A DNA stretch of 42,962 nucleotides from Microbacterium sp. (GTDB taxonomy: Bacteria > Actinomycetota > Actinomycetes > Actinomycetales > Microbacteriaceae), in NCBI GenBank assembly GCA_029239635.1, contig JARBUN010000062.1:1-42962 (forward strand), in the 5' to 3' direction. The translations under genes were made by a program, and so were the position numbers. The notes under the pieces are model-generated. The model was not told the origin of the DNA, did not search any database, and worked only from the letters and a program-made list of their open reading frames with translations. Below, one piece after another: positions 1 through 6,799 of this stretch; positions within the stretch are counted from its first letter, which is position 1, and each line of letters begins with the position of its first letter.

Positions 1-1
1 G

Positions 2-706
2 GTGCACTCGGCGAGCAAGTTCCTCGCCGGCCAGGGAGCGGTCCTCGGCGGGGTCATCGTCGATGACGGACGCTTCGACGCCGCGGCATCCGGTCATCTC
101 TTCCCGCACCTCGTCCACACCGATCGCCTCGGCGGGGCGAGCTATGCCGAGAGGCACGGAGCCCGCGCGCGCGGCGCGTACATCAGGGAGAGCGTCGCCC
201 CGCGGTTCGGTCCCTCTCCGTCGCCGCTGAACGCGTTCCTCATCGGCCAGGGCATCGAGACGCTGAGCCTGCGCGTGGAGCGGCAGTCGCAGAACGCGCT
301 GGCGATCGCGCAGTGGCTCGAGAACCGCCCCGAGGTCGAGCGCGTCGACCACGTCGGACTCGCCTCGCACCCGCACCACGATCTCGGGGCGCACTACCTC
401 CCGCGCGGTACCGGCTCGGTGTTCACCGTGACCCTGCGCGGCGGGCTCGAGGCCGCCCGACACCTCGTGCAGTCCGTCGAGGTCATCACGCACATGACCC
501 ACCTCGGCGACGTGCGCTCGCTCGTCCTGCACCCGCAGAGCACGTCCCACTCGGCGCGCACCGTCGAGGAGCGCGAGCGCGCGGGCGTCTTCCCCGGCAC
601 GGTCCGCTTCTCGATCGGCATCGAGGACCTCGACGACCTCCTGGCAGACCTCGAGCAGGCGCTCGTGGGCGTGCCGGTCGCCGAGCGCGAGACGGTCGTC
701 CTGTGA
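2..706 (+). CDS. O-acetylhomoserine sulfhydrylase-type PLP enzyme, C-terminal part (5' end outside window)
   Basis: C-terminal 234 residues of a Cys/Met-metabolism PLP-dependent enzyme (fold type I), most like O-acetylhomoserine aminocarboxypropyltransferase, which makes homocysteine from O-acetylhomoserine and sulfide. The visible part opens with HSASKF, the PLP-lysine motif of the family (lysine at visible residue 6), followed by a GQGAVLGGVIVD stretch. Later family segments are present: APRFGPSPSPLNAFLIGQG, TLSLRVERQSQNALAIAQWL, and a C-terminal SIGIEDLDDLLADLEQAL. The reading frame is open to the first base, so the GTG at 2 is only the first complete codon, not a start; about half of a roughly 430-residue protein is missing upstream. 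The stop overlaps the GTG start of the next gene (GTGA), so the two are translationally coupled. Cystathionine gamma-synthase-like relatives are possible, but the motifs fit the OAH class better. Confidence 0.85.
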   Translation: MHSASKFLAGQGAVLGGVIVDDGRFDAAASGHLFPHLVHTDRLGGASYAERHGARARGAYIRESVAPRFGPSPSPLNAFLIGQGIETLSLRVERQSQNALAIAQWLENRPEVERVDHVGLASHPHHDLGAHYLPRGTGSVFTVTLRGGLEAARHLVQSVEVITHMTHLGDVRSLVLHPQSTSHSARTVEERERAGVFPGTVRFSIGIEDLDDLLADLEQALVGVPVAERETVVL

Positions 707-1877
707 GCACGCTCCAGCACTTCGGATGGTTCCTCGCCCGCGGCTTCGGCCCGCACGGCTGGGGACATCCGTACCTGCGGTGGAACCATCGCTGGACCGA
801 GCCCGGCCTCTACCAGGACTCCGCCCGCACCCTCGAGCAGGCCGGCTTCGACCTGCTCATCATCGAGGACGCCCCCTCGCTCGGCAGCACACGGCGGCGC
901 GGCAGTTCGCGACGCTGCAGCACCTCAGCGGGCACCGCCTCGGCCTGAACGTCGTCACCGACACCGGCAGCGCGCGCCATTTCTCCACGGCGCCGCAACT
1001 CGGACACGACGCGGCGTACGACCGGGCCGAGGAGTGGCTCGACGGCATCCGGCAGCTCTGGCGGAGCTGGGGCGAGGGGGCACTCGTCGTCGACGAGGAA
1101 TCCGGCGTCTACGCCGACGGGACGAGACTGGATGCCACGCGCCACCGCGGCGAGCACTTCGGGTTCGACGGTCCGCTCAACGCGATCCCGTTCACCGACG
1201 GCGAGCCCGCCATCGTCTCGCCCGGCGGGTCGGGGCGCGGGCTGTCGTTCGCCGGGCACAACTCCGACGTGCAGTTGGCGCTCGCGCCGCTCGACGAGGC
1301 GAGTATCCGCGCGTACCGCGGGCGCATCCACGCTGCGGCCGAAGCGGCGGGTCGCTCGGCCGACGCGATCAAGATCCTCTTCGCGATCCAGCCCGTGCTC
1401 GTGTCGTCGCCGGAGGAGGCGGATCGCCTGGTCGCGGCATCCGCGGATCCCTCCGAAGACGCGCTCGTCGCGATCGCCCGCAAGCAGTCGAGCGACCTCG
1501 AGACCGACCTGACGGGGCTGGACCTCGACAAGCCGCTCGACCGCTCGATCTTCGGCGAGCACGTGTCGGAGGGCAGCATCAAGCGGCTGGTCGGAAAGCA
1601 CGATGCCGACGCCCCGTTGCGGACGCTGCTCGCCACGCATGCGCGCCTGGGGCGGCTGAACGACGGCTCCGGCTTCGTGGGCACGGCCGACGAGTTCGCC
1701 GACCGCATCGAGGAGCTCGGCACGTGGGGCAACGACGGTGTGCTGCTGTGGGGCGATCTGCACCCGGTCACCGTGCACCGCGTGCTCGATGACCTCGTGC
1801 CGATCCTGCGGCGTCGTGGCATCCTGCGCGAGGAGTACGTCGACGGCGGCCTGCAGGCCAATCTGCGGGCCTTCTAG
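703..1877 (+). pseudogene. NtaA/SnaA-type flavin-dependent monooxygenase, broken by internal deletion and frameshift
   Basis: A luciferase-like (FMNH2-dependent) monooxygenase of the NtaA/SnaA/DszA family is split over two frames. From the GTG at 703, frame 1 encodes a normal N-terminus (GWFLARGFGPHGWGHPYLRW, then QAGFDLLIIEDAPSLG) to about 885. From about 894 the family sequence resumes in frame 3 with AARQFATLQHLSGHRLGLNV and runs to the stop at 1877 (HFGFDGPLNAIP, SFAGHNSDVQ, FVGTADEFADRIEELG). The segment that normally lies between, by family knowledge about 45-60 residues, is absent. This is therefore a deletion plus frame change, not a single miscalled base. The gene overlaps the upstream OAH-sulfhydrylase gene by GTGA, a pairing that suggests organosulfur assimilation. 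As written it cannot make a full protein; an assembly deletion is a real alternative. Confidence 0.8.
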
Positions 1878-1881
1878 ATTC

Positions 1882-1906
1882 CGGATGCCGGGTGCTCCGG
1901 CATCCG
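1882..1906. terminator. Bidirectional intrinsic terminator-like hairpin
   Basis: Perfect 9-bp inverted repeat, CGGATGCCG and CGGCATCCG, with a 7-nt loop. It begins four bases after the stop of the monooxygenase pseudogene and lies downstream of the convergent TerC gene, so it can serve both. There is no T-run, as is common in high-GC actinobacteria. Confidence 0.55.
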
Positions 1907-1923
1907 ACCCGATTCCGCCGCCG

Positions 1924-2027
1924 GGTGTCTGAGCTTGTCGAATGCCCCGGCGCCTCGTGGTCCCGAGCCCTGCGACAGGCCCCGAGCCTACGACGGCCCC
2001 GCGCCCTGGAGCAGGTTCAGGGACCTC
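1924..2027. repeat. Degenerate dispersed intergenic repeat (TGAGCTTGTCGAA-type, inverted copies)
   Basis: This gap contains TGAGCTTGTCGAA on the + strand near 1930 and, on the other strand, GGTCCCTGAACCTGCTC near 2011-2027. A further degraded copy lies between them (GGTCCCGAGCCCTGCGACAGG). They resemble decayed copies of the GGTCCCTGAGCCTGTCGAA-type short repeat that I associate with intergenic regions of high-GC actinobacteria; that association is from memory. No gene is visible here. Confidence 0.35.
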
Positions 2028-2032
2028 GGTTG

Positions 2033-3127
2033 CTACCGGTCCGCCGCGGGTGGCGGGCCGGCCGCCGTTCCGTCGCCCTGGGGCTGCTCCACGGTCGAGG
2101 GAGTGCCCTTCTCGTCGGCGACGGCTCCGGCGGCATCCTGATGCCCCTCGGCCTCCGGGTCCCGACGCGCCGCGATGAGGCTGGCGATCGTCGCCACCGC
2201 CATCGACGACACGATCACCGCGAGCGAGACCCACGTCGAGATCTCGGGCGCCCACTCGATGGGCTCGCCGCCGTTGAGGAACGGCAGCTCGTTGACGTGC
2301 ATCGCGTGGAACACGAGCTTCACGCCGATGAAGGCCAGGATGAACGCGATGCCGTAGTGCAGGTACTTCAAGCGGTCGAGAAGGTCGCCGAGCAGGAAGT
2401 AGAGCTGGCGCAGCCCCATGAGGGCGAACAGATTCGCCGTGAAGACGATGAACGGGCTCTGCGTGATGCCGAAGATCGCGGGGATCGAATCGATCGCGAA
2501 CAGCAGATCGGTGACGCCGATCGCCACGAACACGATGATCATCGGCGTGAACAGCTTCTTGCCGTTCACGCGCGTGATGACCTTCTTGCCGTCGTAGGAG
2601 TCGCTCATCGGCAGGGCGCGGCGGAGCGTCCGGACGATGAGGTTCTCCTTCTGCTCATCGTCGTCGTCGCCCGGGAAGGCCTGCCGGATGGCCGTGTAGA
2701 CGAGGAACAGACCGAACAGGTAGAAGATCGGGCTGAAGTTCTCGATGATCGTGGCACCGACGAGGATGAACGCGCCGCGCAGCACCAGGGCGATGATGAT
2801 GCCCACCATCAGCACCTCCTGCTGATACCGGCGCGGCACCGCGAACTGCCCCATGATCAGCACGAAGACGAACAGATTGTCGATCGAGAGGCTGTACTCC
2901 GTGAGCCAGCCCGCGACGAACTGTCCCGCGACCTCTCCCCCGGCGACGATCCACAGCACGCCGGCGAAGATGAGCGCGAGGGTGACGTAGAACACGACCC
3001 AGAGGGTCGATTCCTTCGCCGCGGGGATGTGAGGACGCTTGAGGATGATCAGCAGATCCGCGACCAGGATCAGTACGAGCACGATGAGCGTGATCGTCTG
3101 GAAGAGCGGGTCGATCTGCAGCTCCAT
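2033..3127 (-). CDS. TerC/Alx-family integral membrane protein
   Basis: 364-residue polytopic membrane protein of the TerC/Alx family, linked in characterised members to Mn2+ export or loading of secreted metalloproteins, and historically to tellurite resistance. About nine hydrophobic segments are visible. The conserved acidic family motifs sit within membrane segments: YSLSIDNLFVFVLIM and LLFAIDSIPAIFGITQ. The cytoplasmic loop carries GDDDDEQKENLIVRTLRR, and the C-terminus is a hydrophilic Gln/Pro/Ala-rich tail. I chose the ATG at 3127 (MELQIDPLF) because GAGAGG lies about 8 nt upstream and the preceding in-frame residues do not look like protein. The gene is monocistronic and convergent with the upstream pseudogene. 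Exact substrate unknown. Confidence 0.88.
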   Translation of the reverse strand: MELQIDPLFQTITLIVLVLILVADLLIILKRPHIPAAKESTLWVVFYVTLALIFAGVLWIVAGGEVAGQFVAGWLTEYSLSIDNLFVFVLIMGQFAVPRRYQQEVLMVGIIIALVLRGAFILVGATIIENFSPIFYLFGLFLVYTAIRQAFPGDDDDEQKENLIVRTLRRALPMSDSYDGKKVITRVNGKKLFTPMIIVFVAIGVTDLLFAIDSIPAIFGITQSPFIVFTANLFALMGLRQLYFLLGDLLDRLKYLHYGIAFILAFIGVKLVFHAMHVNELPFLNGGEPIEWAPEISTWVSLAVIVSSMAVATIASLIAARRDPEAEGHQDAAGAVADEKGTPSTVEQPQGDGTAAGPPPAADR

Positions 3128-3211
3128 GACGAGCCTCTCGTTCGGGGGAAACGCTCGAGACGATCCGCCGCCCGCCCCCTGCAAACAGCGCGCTCCCCCT
3201 CCGTGCGAGCT

Positions 3212-3538
3212 TCACCGGACAGGGGGACCCGGACGCCGTCCGGGGCGCGGCGAGACGATCAGCGCGCTCGCGACGATCGAGGCGGCCACGAGAGCCGCTC
3301 CCACGAGGGTGCACGCGAGAAGCGACGGGCGAAGACGTGCGCTCTCGCAGGTCGACGTATCGAACACCGTTCCCGAACACGCGTCCGGGGAGATCGTGCT
3401 CGCGAACATGATCAGCCCGACGGTCATCGCACAGGCACAGAAGGCGAAGGCGACGACCACGGCCGCCACACGCAAGAGAACCTCCCGTTCGGCTTGCGCG
3501 CGGCGAGCCACCCGCTGACCTTCGCGTCCGTCTGCCAT
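3212..3538 (-). CDS. Small two-helix membrane protein of unknown function
   Basis: 108 residues. A charged N-terminus (residues 1-22) is followed by a hydrophobic helix (VAAVVVAFAFCACAMTVGLIMF). A loop with two cysteines follows (DACSGTVFDTSTCES), predicted outside the membrane and so possibly disulfide-bonded. A second helix (LLACTLVGAALVAASIVASALIV) leads to a basic Pro/Arg tail. AGAGGGG lies just upstream of the ATG at 3538. It lies upstream of the TerC gene on the same strand, 84 nt away, and could share its transcript. I do not recognise a family; coding status rests on the good RBS and coherent topology. Confidence 0.6.
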   Translation of the reverse strand: MADGREGQRVARRAQAEREVLLRVAAVVVAFAFCACAMTVGLIMFASTISPDACSGTVFDTSTCESARLRPSLLACTLVGAALVAASIVASALIVSPRPGRRPGPPVR

Positions 3539-3782
3539 GGTCGCGCCCCTCTGTCCGCGTGCCTCGTCCCTGTGAACGTATACATGTTTCCTTCGCTGGA
3601 CCCGGCGCAGAGAGGTGAACTTTCAGCGCCTCACGACCACGTCGTCGTGAAGCACCACTCCGTCTGCCCCGGCGAACGGGCCCGACGAATGTCGCGGTCG
3701 ACTGAGACGATCGCGCGCGACACGACACCTCTCAATGAGAGAGTGCTCGCACCGCCGACGACCGGCTGGACGAACGGATGCC

Positions 3783-4256
3783 ATGGCTGACGATGTGATC
3801 GACGACAGGGCGCTCGTCGCGCTCGTCGGGAACCCGGCGGACGCCGACGATGTCGTGCAGGAGACCTTCGTCGTCGCGTGGCGGAAGCTGCCGCGAATGA
3901 CGCTGGAGGGGACGTCTCTGCTGCCGTGGCTGGCCACGGTCTGTCGACTGCAGGCGGCGAACCGCCTTCGGGCGCGCGCGCGACACGGGTCTCACGATCC
4001 CCTCGACGTCGACCTTCCCGCGCGGATCGACGTCGAACGCGAGGTCGTGGACGCCGAGACGGTGCGCGCCATCCTGGCGGCCGTCGACGGCCTCGGCGAC
4101 CTGGATCGCGAGATCTTCCGCCTGTGCGCCGCTGAGGGATACGGCTACCAGGCAGCGGCCGAGCAGCTCGGGGTCTCGCACGGGACCGTGCGCAATCGCC
4201 TCTCCCGCATCCGTACCCGGGTGCGTACCACCGCGATGGAGACGGAGACCCGATGA
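3783..4256 (+). CDS. ECF-type RNA polymerase sigma factor, shortened in region 2
   Basis: 157-residue sigma-70 family (ECF) protein. The region 2 remnant NPADADDVVQETFVVAWRKL (residues 17-36) matches the end of sigma region 2. Region 4 (about 103-148) carries GLGDLDREIFRLC and a helix-turn-helix, AAEQLGVSHGTVRNRLSRIR. Family members usually have 30 or more extra residues between the initial DDRALVA and LVGNPADADD, covering regions 2.1-2.2 that contact the RNA polymerase beta' clamp; here the two ends abut in frame. The abutment coincides with a perfect tandem 9-mer, GCGCTCGTC at 3810-3818 and 3819-3827. The ATG at 3783 is used because no upstream in-frame sequence resembles the missing part. 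The stop overlaps the start of the DUF4349 gene (ATGA), implying co-translation. It may be inactive, a real compact sigma factor, or an assembly deletion. Confidence 0.75.
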   Translation: MADDVIDDRALVALVGNPADADDVVQETFVVAWRKLPRMTLEGTSLLPWLATVCRLQAANRLRARARHGSHDPLDVDLPARIDVEREVVDAETVRAILAAVDGLGDLDREIFRLCAAEGYGYQAAAEQLGVSHGTVRNRLSRIRTRVRTTAMETETR

Positions 4257-5308
4257 CCACGCCCACGCTCCCCCCGCTCGACGACGACCGCATCGACGCG
4301 ATGGAGACCCGGATCTTCGCGCGCATCCACGACTCGACCGCGGCCGATCGCCGACGCCGGCGCACACGGATCGGCGGATGGGCCGCCGCAGCGGCCGGCG
4401 CCGTGCTCGTCGCCGCGGTCGTCGGCCCGGCCGTGCTCACCGGCGGGAGCCGCGCTCTCTTCGACCAGTCGGCGTCGGGCGGCAGCAGCGTCACCGAGCC
4501 CGACTTCGGTTCCGCAGAGAGCGCGCCCGTCGCGCCCTCTCTCGAACAGGGGCTGACGGACACGGCTGCCGGCGCACGCGACACCACGACACGAGATATC
4601 ATCGCGAACGGCACCGCGACCGTCGAGGCGAACGATGTCGGCACGGCCGTCACGCGGATCTCGGATGCCGCGACCTCGGTCGGCGGCTACGTCGAGTCCT
4701 CGCAGGTCGGGGGCGCATCGGGAGCCGTCCCCCTCGACGGCGACACCGCACGAGGAAACACGGGTGGCGACCCGTCGACGGCGTGGGTCACGGTCCGCGT
4801 CCCCGCCGACCAGCTCACGAGCGTGATGGACGGGCTGTCCACCGTCGGGACGGTGACGGCCTCGAGCGTGTCGAGGAGCGACGTCACCGACCAGGCGGTC
4901 GACCTTCGGGCCCGCGTCGCCGCGGGTGAGGCATCCGTCTCCCGGTTGACGGAGTTGATGTCGCAAGCGGCGTCGGTCGCCGATCTCATCACGGCCGAGT
5001 CCGCCCTGGCGGAACGACAAGCGCAGCTCGACGCCGACCGTCAGCAGTTGACGCTGCTGGAGACCCAGGTGGCGATGTCGTCGCTGTCGGTACAGGTCGT
5101 CGCCGCCACGTCGCCCGTGTCCGCCGACCCGGCGGGGTTCGCGGACGGGTTGGTGGCCGGCTGGAACGGTCTCGTCGCTGCGCTCAACGGTGTCGTGATC
5201 GGACTGGGGTTCCTGCTGCCGTGGCTCGCGGTGGCTGCCGTGATCGGCGCGGCGGTCTGGGGGGTGCGGCGTCTCCGGCGACGGCGGCGCGAGGCGCGAG
5301 AGGGGTGA
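4253..5308 (+). CDS. DUF4349 membrane protein, candidate anti-sigma partner
   Basis: 351 residues. A cytoplasmic N-terminus of about 40 residues (DDDRIDAMETRIFARIH, then an Arg-rich stretch) precedes a first membrane helix at about 41-62 (GWAAAAAGAVLVAAVVGP). A Ser/Thr/Gly-rich linker and a DUF4349 domain follow (about 110-300: IANGTATVEANDV, VGGYVESS, TAWVTVRVPADQL, VSRSDVTDQAVDLRARV), including a coiled-coil-like LAERQAQLDADRQQLTLLE. A second helix near the end (about 310-336) is followed by an Arg-rich cytoplasmic tail. The 4-bp overlap with the sigma gene and the short cytoplasmic N-domain ahead of a helix suggest that it holds the sigma factor at the membrane and senses the envelope through DUF4349. 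That role is inference; DUF4349 itself has no established function. Confidence 0.75.
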   Translation: MTTPTLPPLDDDRIDAMETRIFARIHDSTAADRRRRRTRIGGWAAAAAGAVLVAAVVGPAVLTGGSRALFDQSASGGSSVTEPDFGSAESAPVAPSLEQGLTDTAAGARDTTTRDIIANGTATVEANDVGTAVTRISDAATSVGGYVESSQVGGASGAVPLDGDTARGNTGGDPSTAWVTVRVPADQLTSVMDGLSTVGTVTASSVSRSDVTDQAVDLRARVAAGEASVSRLTELMSQAASVADLITAESALAERQAQLDADRQQLTLLETQVAMSSLSVQVVAATSPVSADPAGFADGLVAGWNGLVAALNGVVIGLGFLLPWLAVAAVIGAAVWGVRRLRRRRREAREG

Positions 5309-5354
5309 CGGGTCCGGGCCGTGGCGGCGACGGCGCCGCACCGGCCCGCGGATA

Positions 5355-5391
5355 GCAAAAAGGCCCCGACCTTTCGGTCGGAGCCTTTTGC
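5355..5391. terminator. Intrinsic terminator downstream of tRNA-Glu
   Basis: Strong hairpin with arms of about 14 bp (one mismatch) around CCGACC and GGTCGG and a short loop. It is flanked by A-run and T-run on either side, so it can work in both directions. It lies 3' of tRNA-Glu (minus strand) and 46 nt after the stop of the DUF4349 gene (plus strand). Confidence 0.8.
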
Positions 5392-5394
5392 TGT

Positions 5395-5470
5395 TGGTGA
5401 CCCCAGCGGGATTCGAACCCGCGTTACCGCCGTGAGAGGGCGGCGTACTAGGCCGCTATACGATGGGGCC
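5395..5470 (-). tRNA. tRNA-Glu (anticodon CTC)
   Basis: 76-nt tRNA on the minus strand with CCA encoded (5395-5397). The acceptor stem is GGCCCCA paired with TGGGGTC (one G-T wobble), discriminator A. The anticodon arm is CCGCC-CTCTCAC-GGCGG, giving anticodon CTC. The T arm contains GGTTCGAATCC. It closely resembles bacterial tRNA-Glu. Confidence 0.95.
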
Positions 5471-5486
5471 GCGTCGCAACCGTTCA

Positions 5487-5514
5487 AGTATGCACCACGA
5501 AGGCACGCACGCAA
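5487..5514 (-). promoter_or_regulatory. Candidate promoter of tRNA-Glu
   Basis: On the minus strand TTGCGT (5509-5514), a 16-nt spacer and CATACT (5487-5492) form a plausible -35/-10 pair. It lies about 16 nt before the mature tRNA 5' end. The rest of the 5471-5681 gap shows nothing else recognisable. Confidence 0.45.
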
Positions 5515-5681
5515 AATCCGGGCGGGGCCGCCGCAGATCTCGGGCGTGTCCGGCCAACGTACCGTCATCCCGTCACAGGCGGAAGAGCCGAGCGAGTATC
5601 CCCTCTCGGGCATATCTACTCCCCCGCCGCCCCGGACGCCAGCGGTTGCCGCACCGCTCGGCGGAGAGTTGACTTGCCGAC

Positions 5682-6320
5682 ATGCGAGTAACCAAGCACG
5701 AACACGCCGCCCTCGTCCTGGTCGAGTCGGGACAGTCGCTGGTCATCGACCCGGGAAGCTTCACCTCCCCCCTCGACGACGTCGAGAAGCTCGCGGGCAT
5801 CATCCTGACCCACGAGCACCCCGACCACTGGACGCCCGACCACCTCACCCGCCTTCTCGCGGCGCACCCGGGCACGCCGATCTACGGGCCGGAGGGGGTC
5901 CGACAGGCCGCCGCGGGCTTCGACGTCACCGTCGTCCACCCGGGCGACACTCTCGACCTGGGCCCCTTCCACCTCGAGTTCTTCGGCGGCGAGCACGCCG
6001 TCATCCACGAATCGATCCCGGTCATCGACAACGTCGGGGTGCTGGTGAACGACGCGCTGTACTACCCCGGCGACTCCTACGCCGTCCCCAAGCACAAGAA
6101 GGTCGCCCTGCTCGCGGCGCCCGTGGGCGCGCCCTGGTTGAAAATCGGCGACGCGATCGACTTCGTCCTCGACGTCAAGCCGGCGCGGGTCTTCGCCACG
6201 CACGACATGACGCTCTCGGTCGCCGGGAAGCAGATGGGCGATGCACGGCTGACCTGGGCCGCCGAGCAGAACGGCGGATCCTTCGTCGACCTCAAGCCCG
6301 GCGACTCGACCGACGTCTGA
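5682..6320 (+). CDS. MBL-fold metal-dependent hydrolase (UlaG-like)
   Basis: 212-residue metallo-beta-lactamase-fold hydrolase. The metal-binding THEHPDH motif is at residues 43-49. Further candidate ligands are the histidine in GGEHAVIHES, the aspartate in YYPGDSYAV and the histidine in FATHDMTL. The short form and N-terminus (TKHEHAALVLVESGQSLVIDPG) match the UlaG/YfhI-like branch of small cytoplasmic hydrolases rather than secreted lactamases. Substrate unknown. The ATG at 5682 follows a GGAGAG ribosome-binding site. It is a single-gene unit, convergent with the HPr gene and separated from it by a dyad element and a strong terminator. Confidence 0.85.
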   Translation: MRVTKHEHAALVLVESGQSLVIDPGSFTSPLDDVEKLAGIILTHEHPDHWTPDHLTRLLAAHPGTPIYGPEGVRQAAAGFDVTVVHPGDTLDLGPFHLEFFGGEHAVIHESIPVIDNVGVLVNDALYYPGDSYAVPKHKKVALLAAPVGAPWLKIGDAIDFVLDVKPARVFATHDMTLSVAGKQMGDARLTWAAEQNGGSFVDLKPGDSTDV

Positions 6321-6333
6321 GCGTCGCGGGCGG

Positions 6334-6415
6334 GCCGAACTCCTGATCGTCTGACGCGGGCGCCGACCAACGCGGCGTGTCCGCACGGACGCGGCCGGTT
6401 TCTCAGGAGTTCGGC
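6334..6415. repeat. 82-bp palindromic intergenic element with 13-bp terminal inverted repeats
   Basis: The ends are perfect 13-bp inverted copies: GCCGAACTCCTGA at 6334-6346 and TCAGGAGTTCGGC at 6403-6415. Inside lies GTCCGCACGGAC, a near-perfect smaller palindrome, and GCGCCGACC/GGCCGG-type partial complements, so the whole can fold as a branched hairpin. It lies just after the MBL gene stop and is separate from the terminator at 6443. It looks like a REP- or MITE-like unit; no coding sequence. Confidence 0.5.
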
Positions 6416-6442
6416 GCGGACCCCCGAGGGTCTCCAACATGA

Positions 6443-6487
6443 GAACACCGGATGCCACGACCCCTGGGGCCGTGGCATCCGGTGTTC
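6443..6487. terminator. Strong bidirectional terminator between MBL gene and ptsH
   Basis: Perfect 17-bp inverted repeat (GAACACCGGATGCCACG, 6443-6459, and its complement, 6471-6487) with an 11-nt loop. It lies between two convergent genes and so ends both transcripts. Confidence 0.8.
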
Positions 6488-6501
6488 TGCGTTGCAGGTG
6501 C

Positions 6502-6771
6502 TTACTGCGCGTCGAGGTCGGTCTCGAGAAGGGCGACGAGCTCGTCGAGCGCCTGCTCGGCGCCCTCGCCCTCGGCCTTCAGCGTCACGACCGTGCCGTG
6601 ACCGGCACCGAGACCCATGAGCGAGAGGATGCTCCCGGCGTTGAGGTCGGCGCCACCCTCGGCGGCGATCGTGACGGGGATCTTCTTCTCCTGCACGGCC
6701 TGGACGAAGAGCTTCGCGGGACGAGCGTGGAGGCCCGAGGCGCTGGCGATGGTGGCCTGACGTTCTGCCAT
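6502..6771 (-). CDS. ptsH: PTS phosphocarrier protein HPr
   Basis: 89 residues, the usual HPr length. It relays phosphate from enzyme I to PTS IIA domains. The active-site histidine is His15 in SGLHARPA. The regulatory serine region reads NAGSILSLMGLGAGHG with Ser47 in the usual place. The C-terminal helix EQALDELVALLETDL is typical. It is last in the fruR-fruK-fruA-ptsH operon, 28 nt after the fruA stop, so its expression probably follows fructose induction. Enzyme I is not in the window. Confidence 0.95.
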   Translation of the reverse strand: MAERQATIASASGLHARPAKLFVQAVQEKKIPVTIAAEGGADLNAGSILSLMGLGAGHGTVVTLKAEGEGAEQALDELVALLETDLDAQ

Positions 6772-6799
6772 GGTGAATCCTTCCGATTCGACGGGGGTG

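Noticed and set aside
3128..3211. Mn2+ (yybP-ykoY) riboswitch before the TerC gene
   Set aside because: A GGGGGAGCGC string resembles part of the conserved core, but the remaining core and paired elements are absent.
3730..3742. Palindrome CTCTCAATGAGAG before the sigma gene as an operator
   Set aside because: Short and isolated, with no promoter elements at a sensible distance; too weak to annotate.
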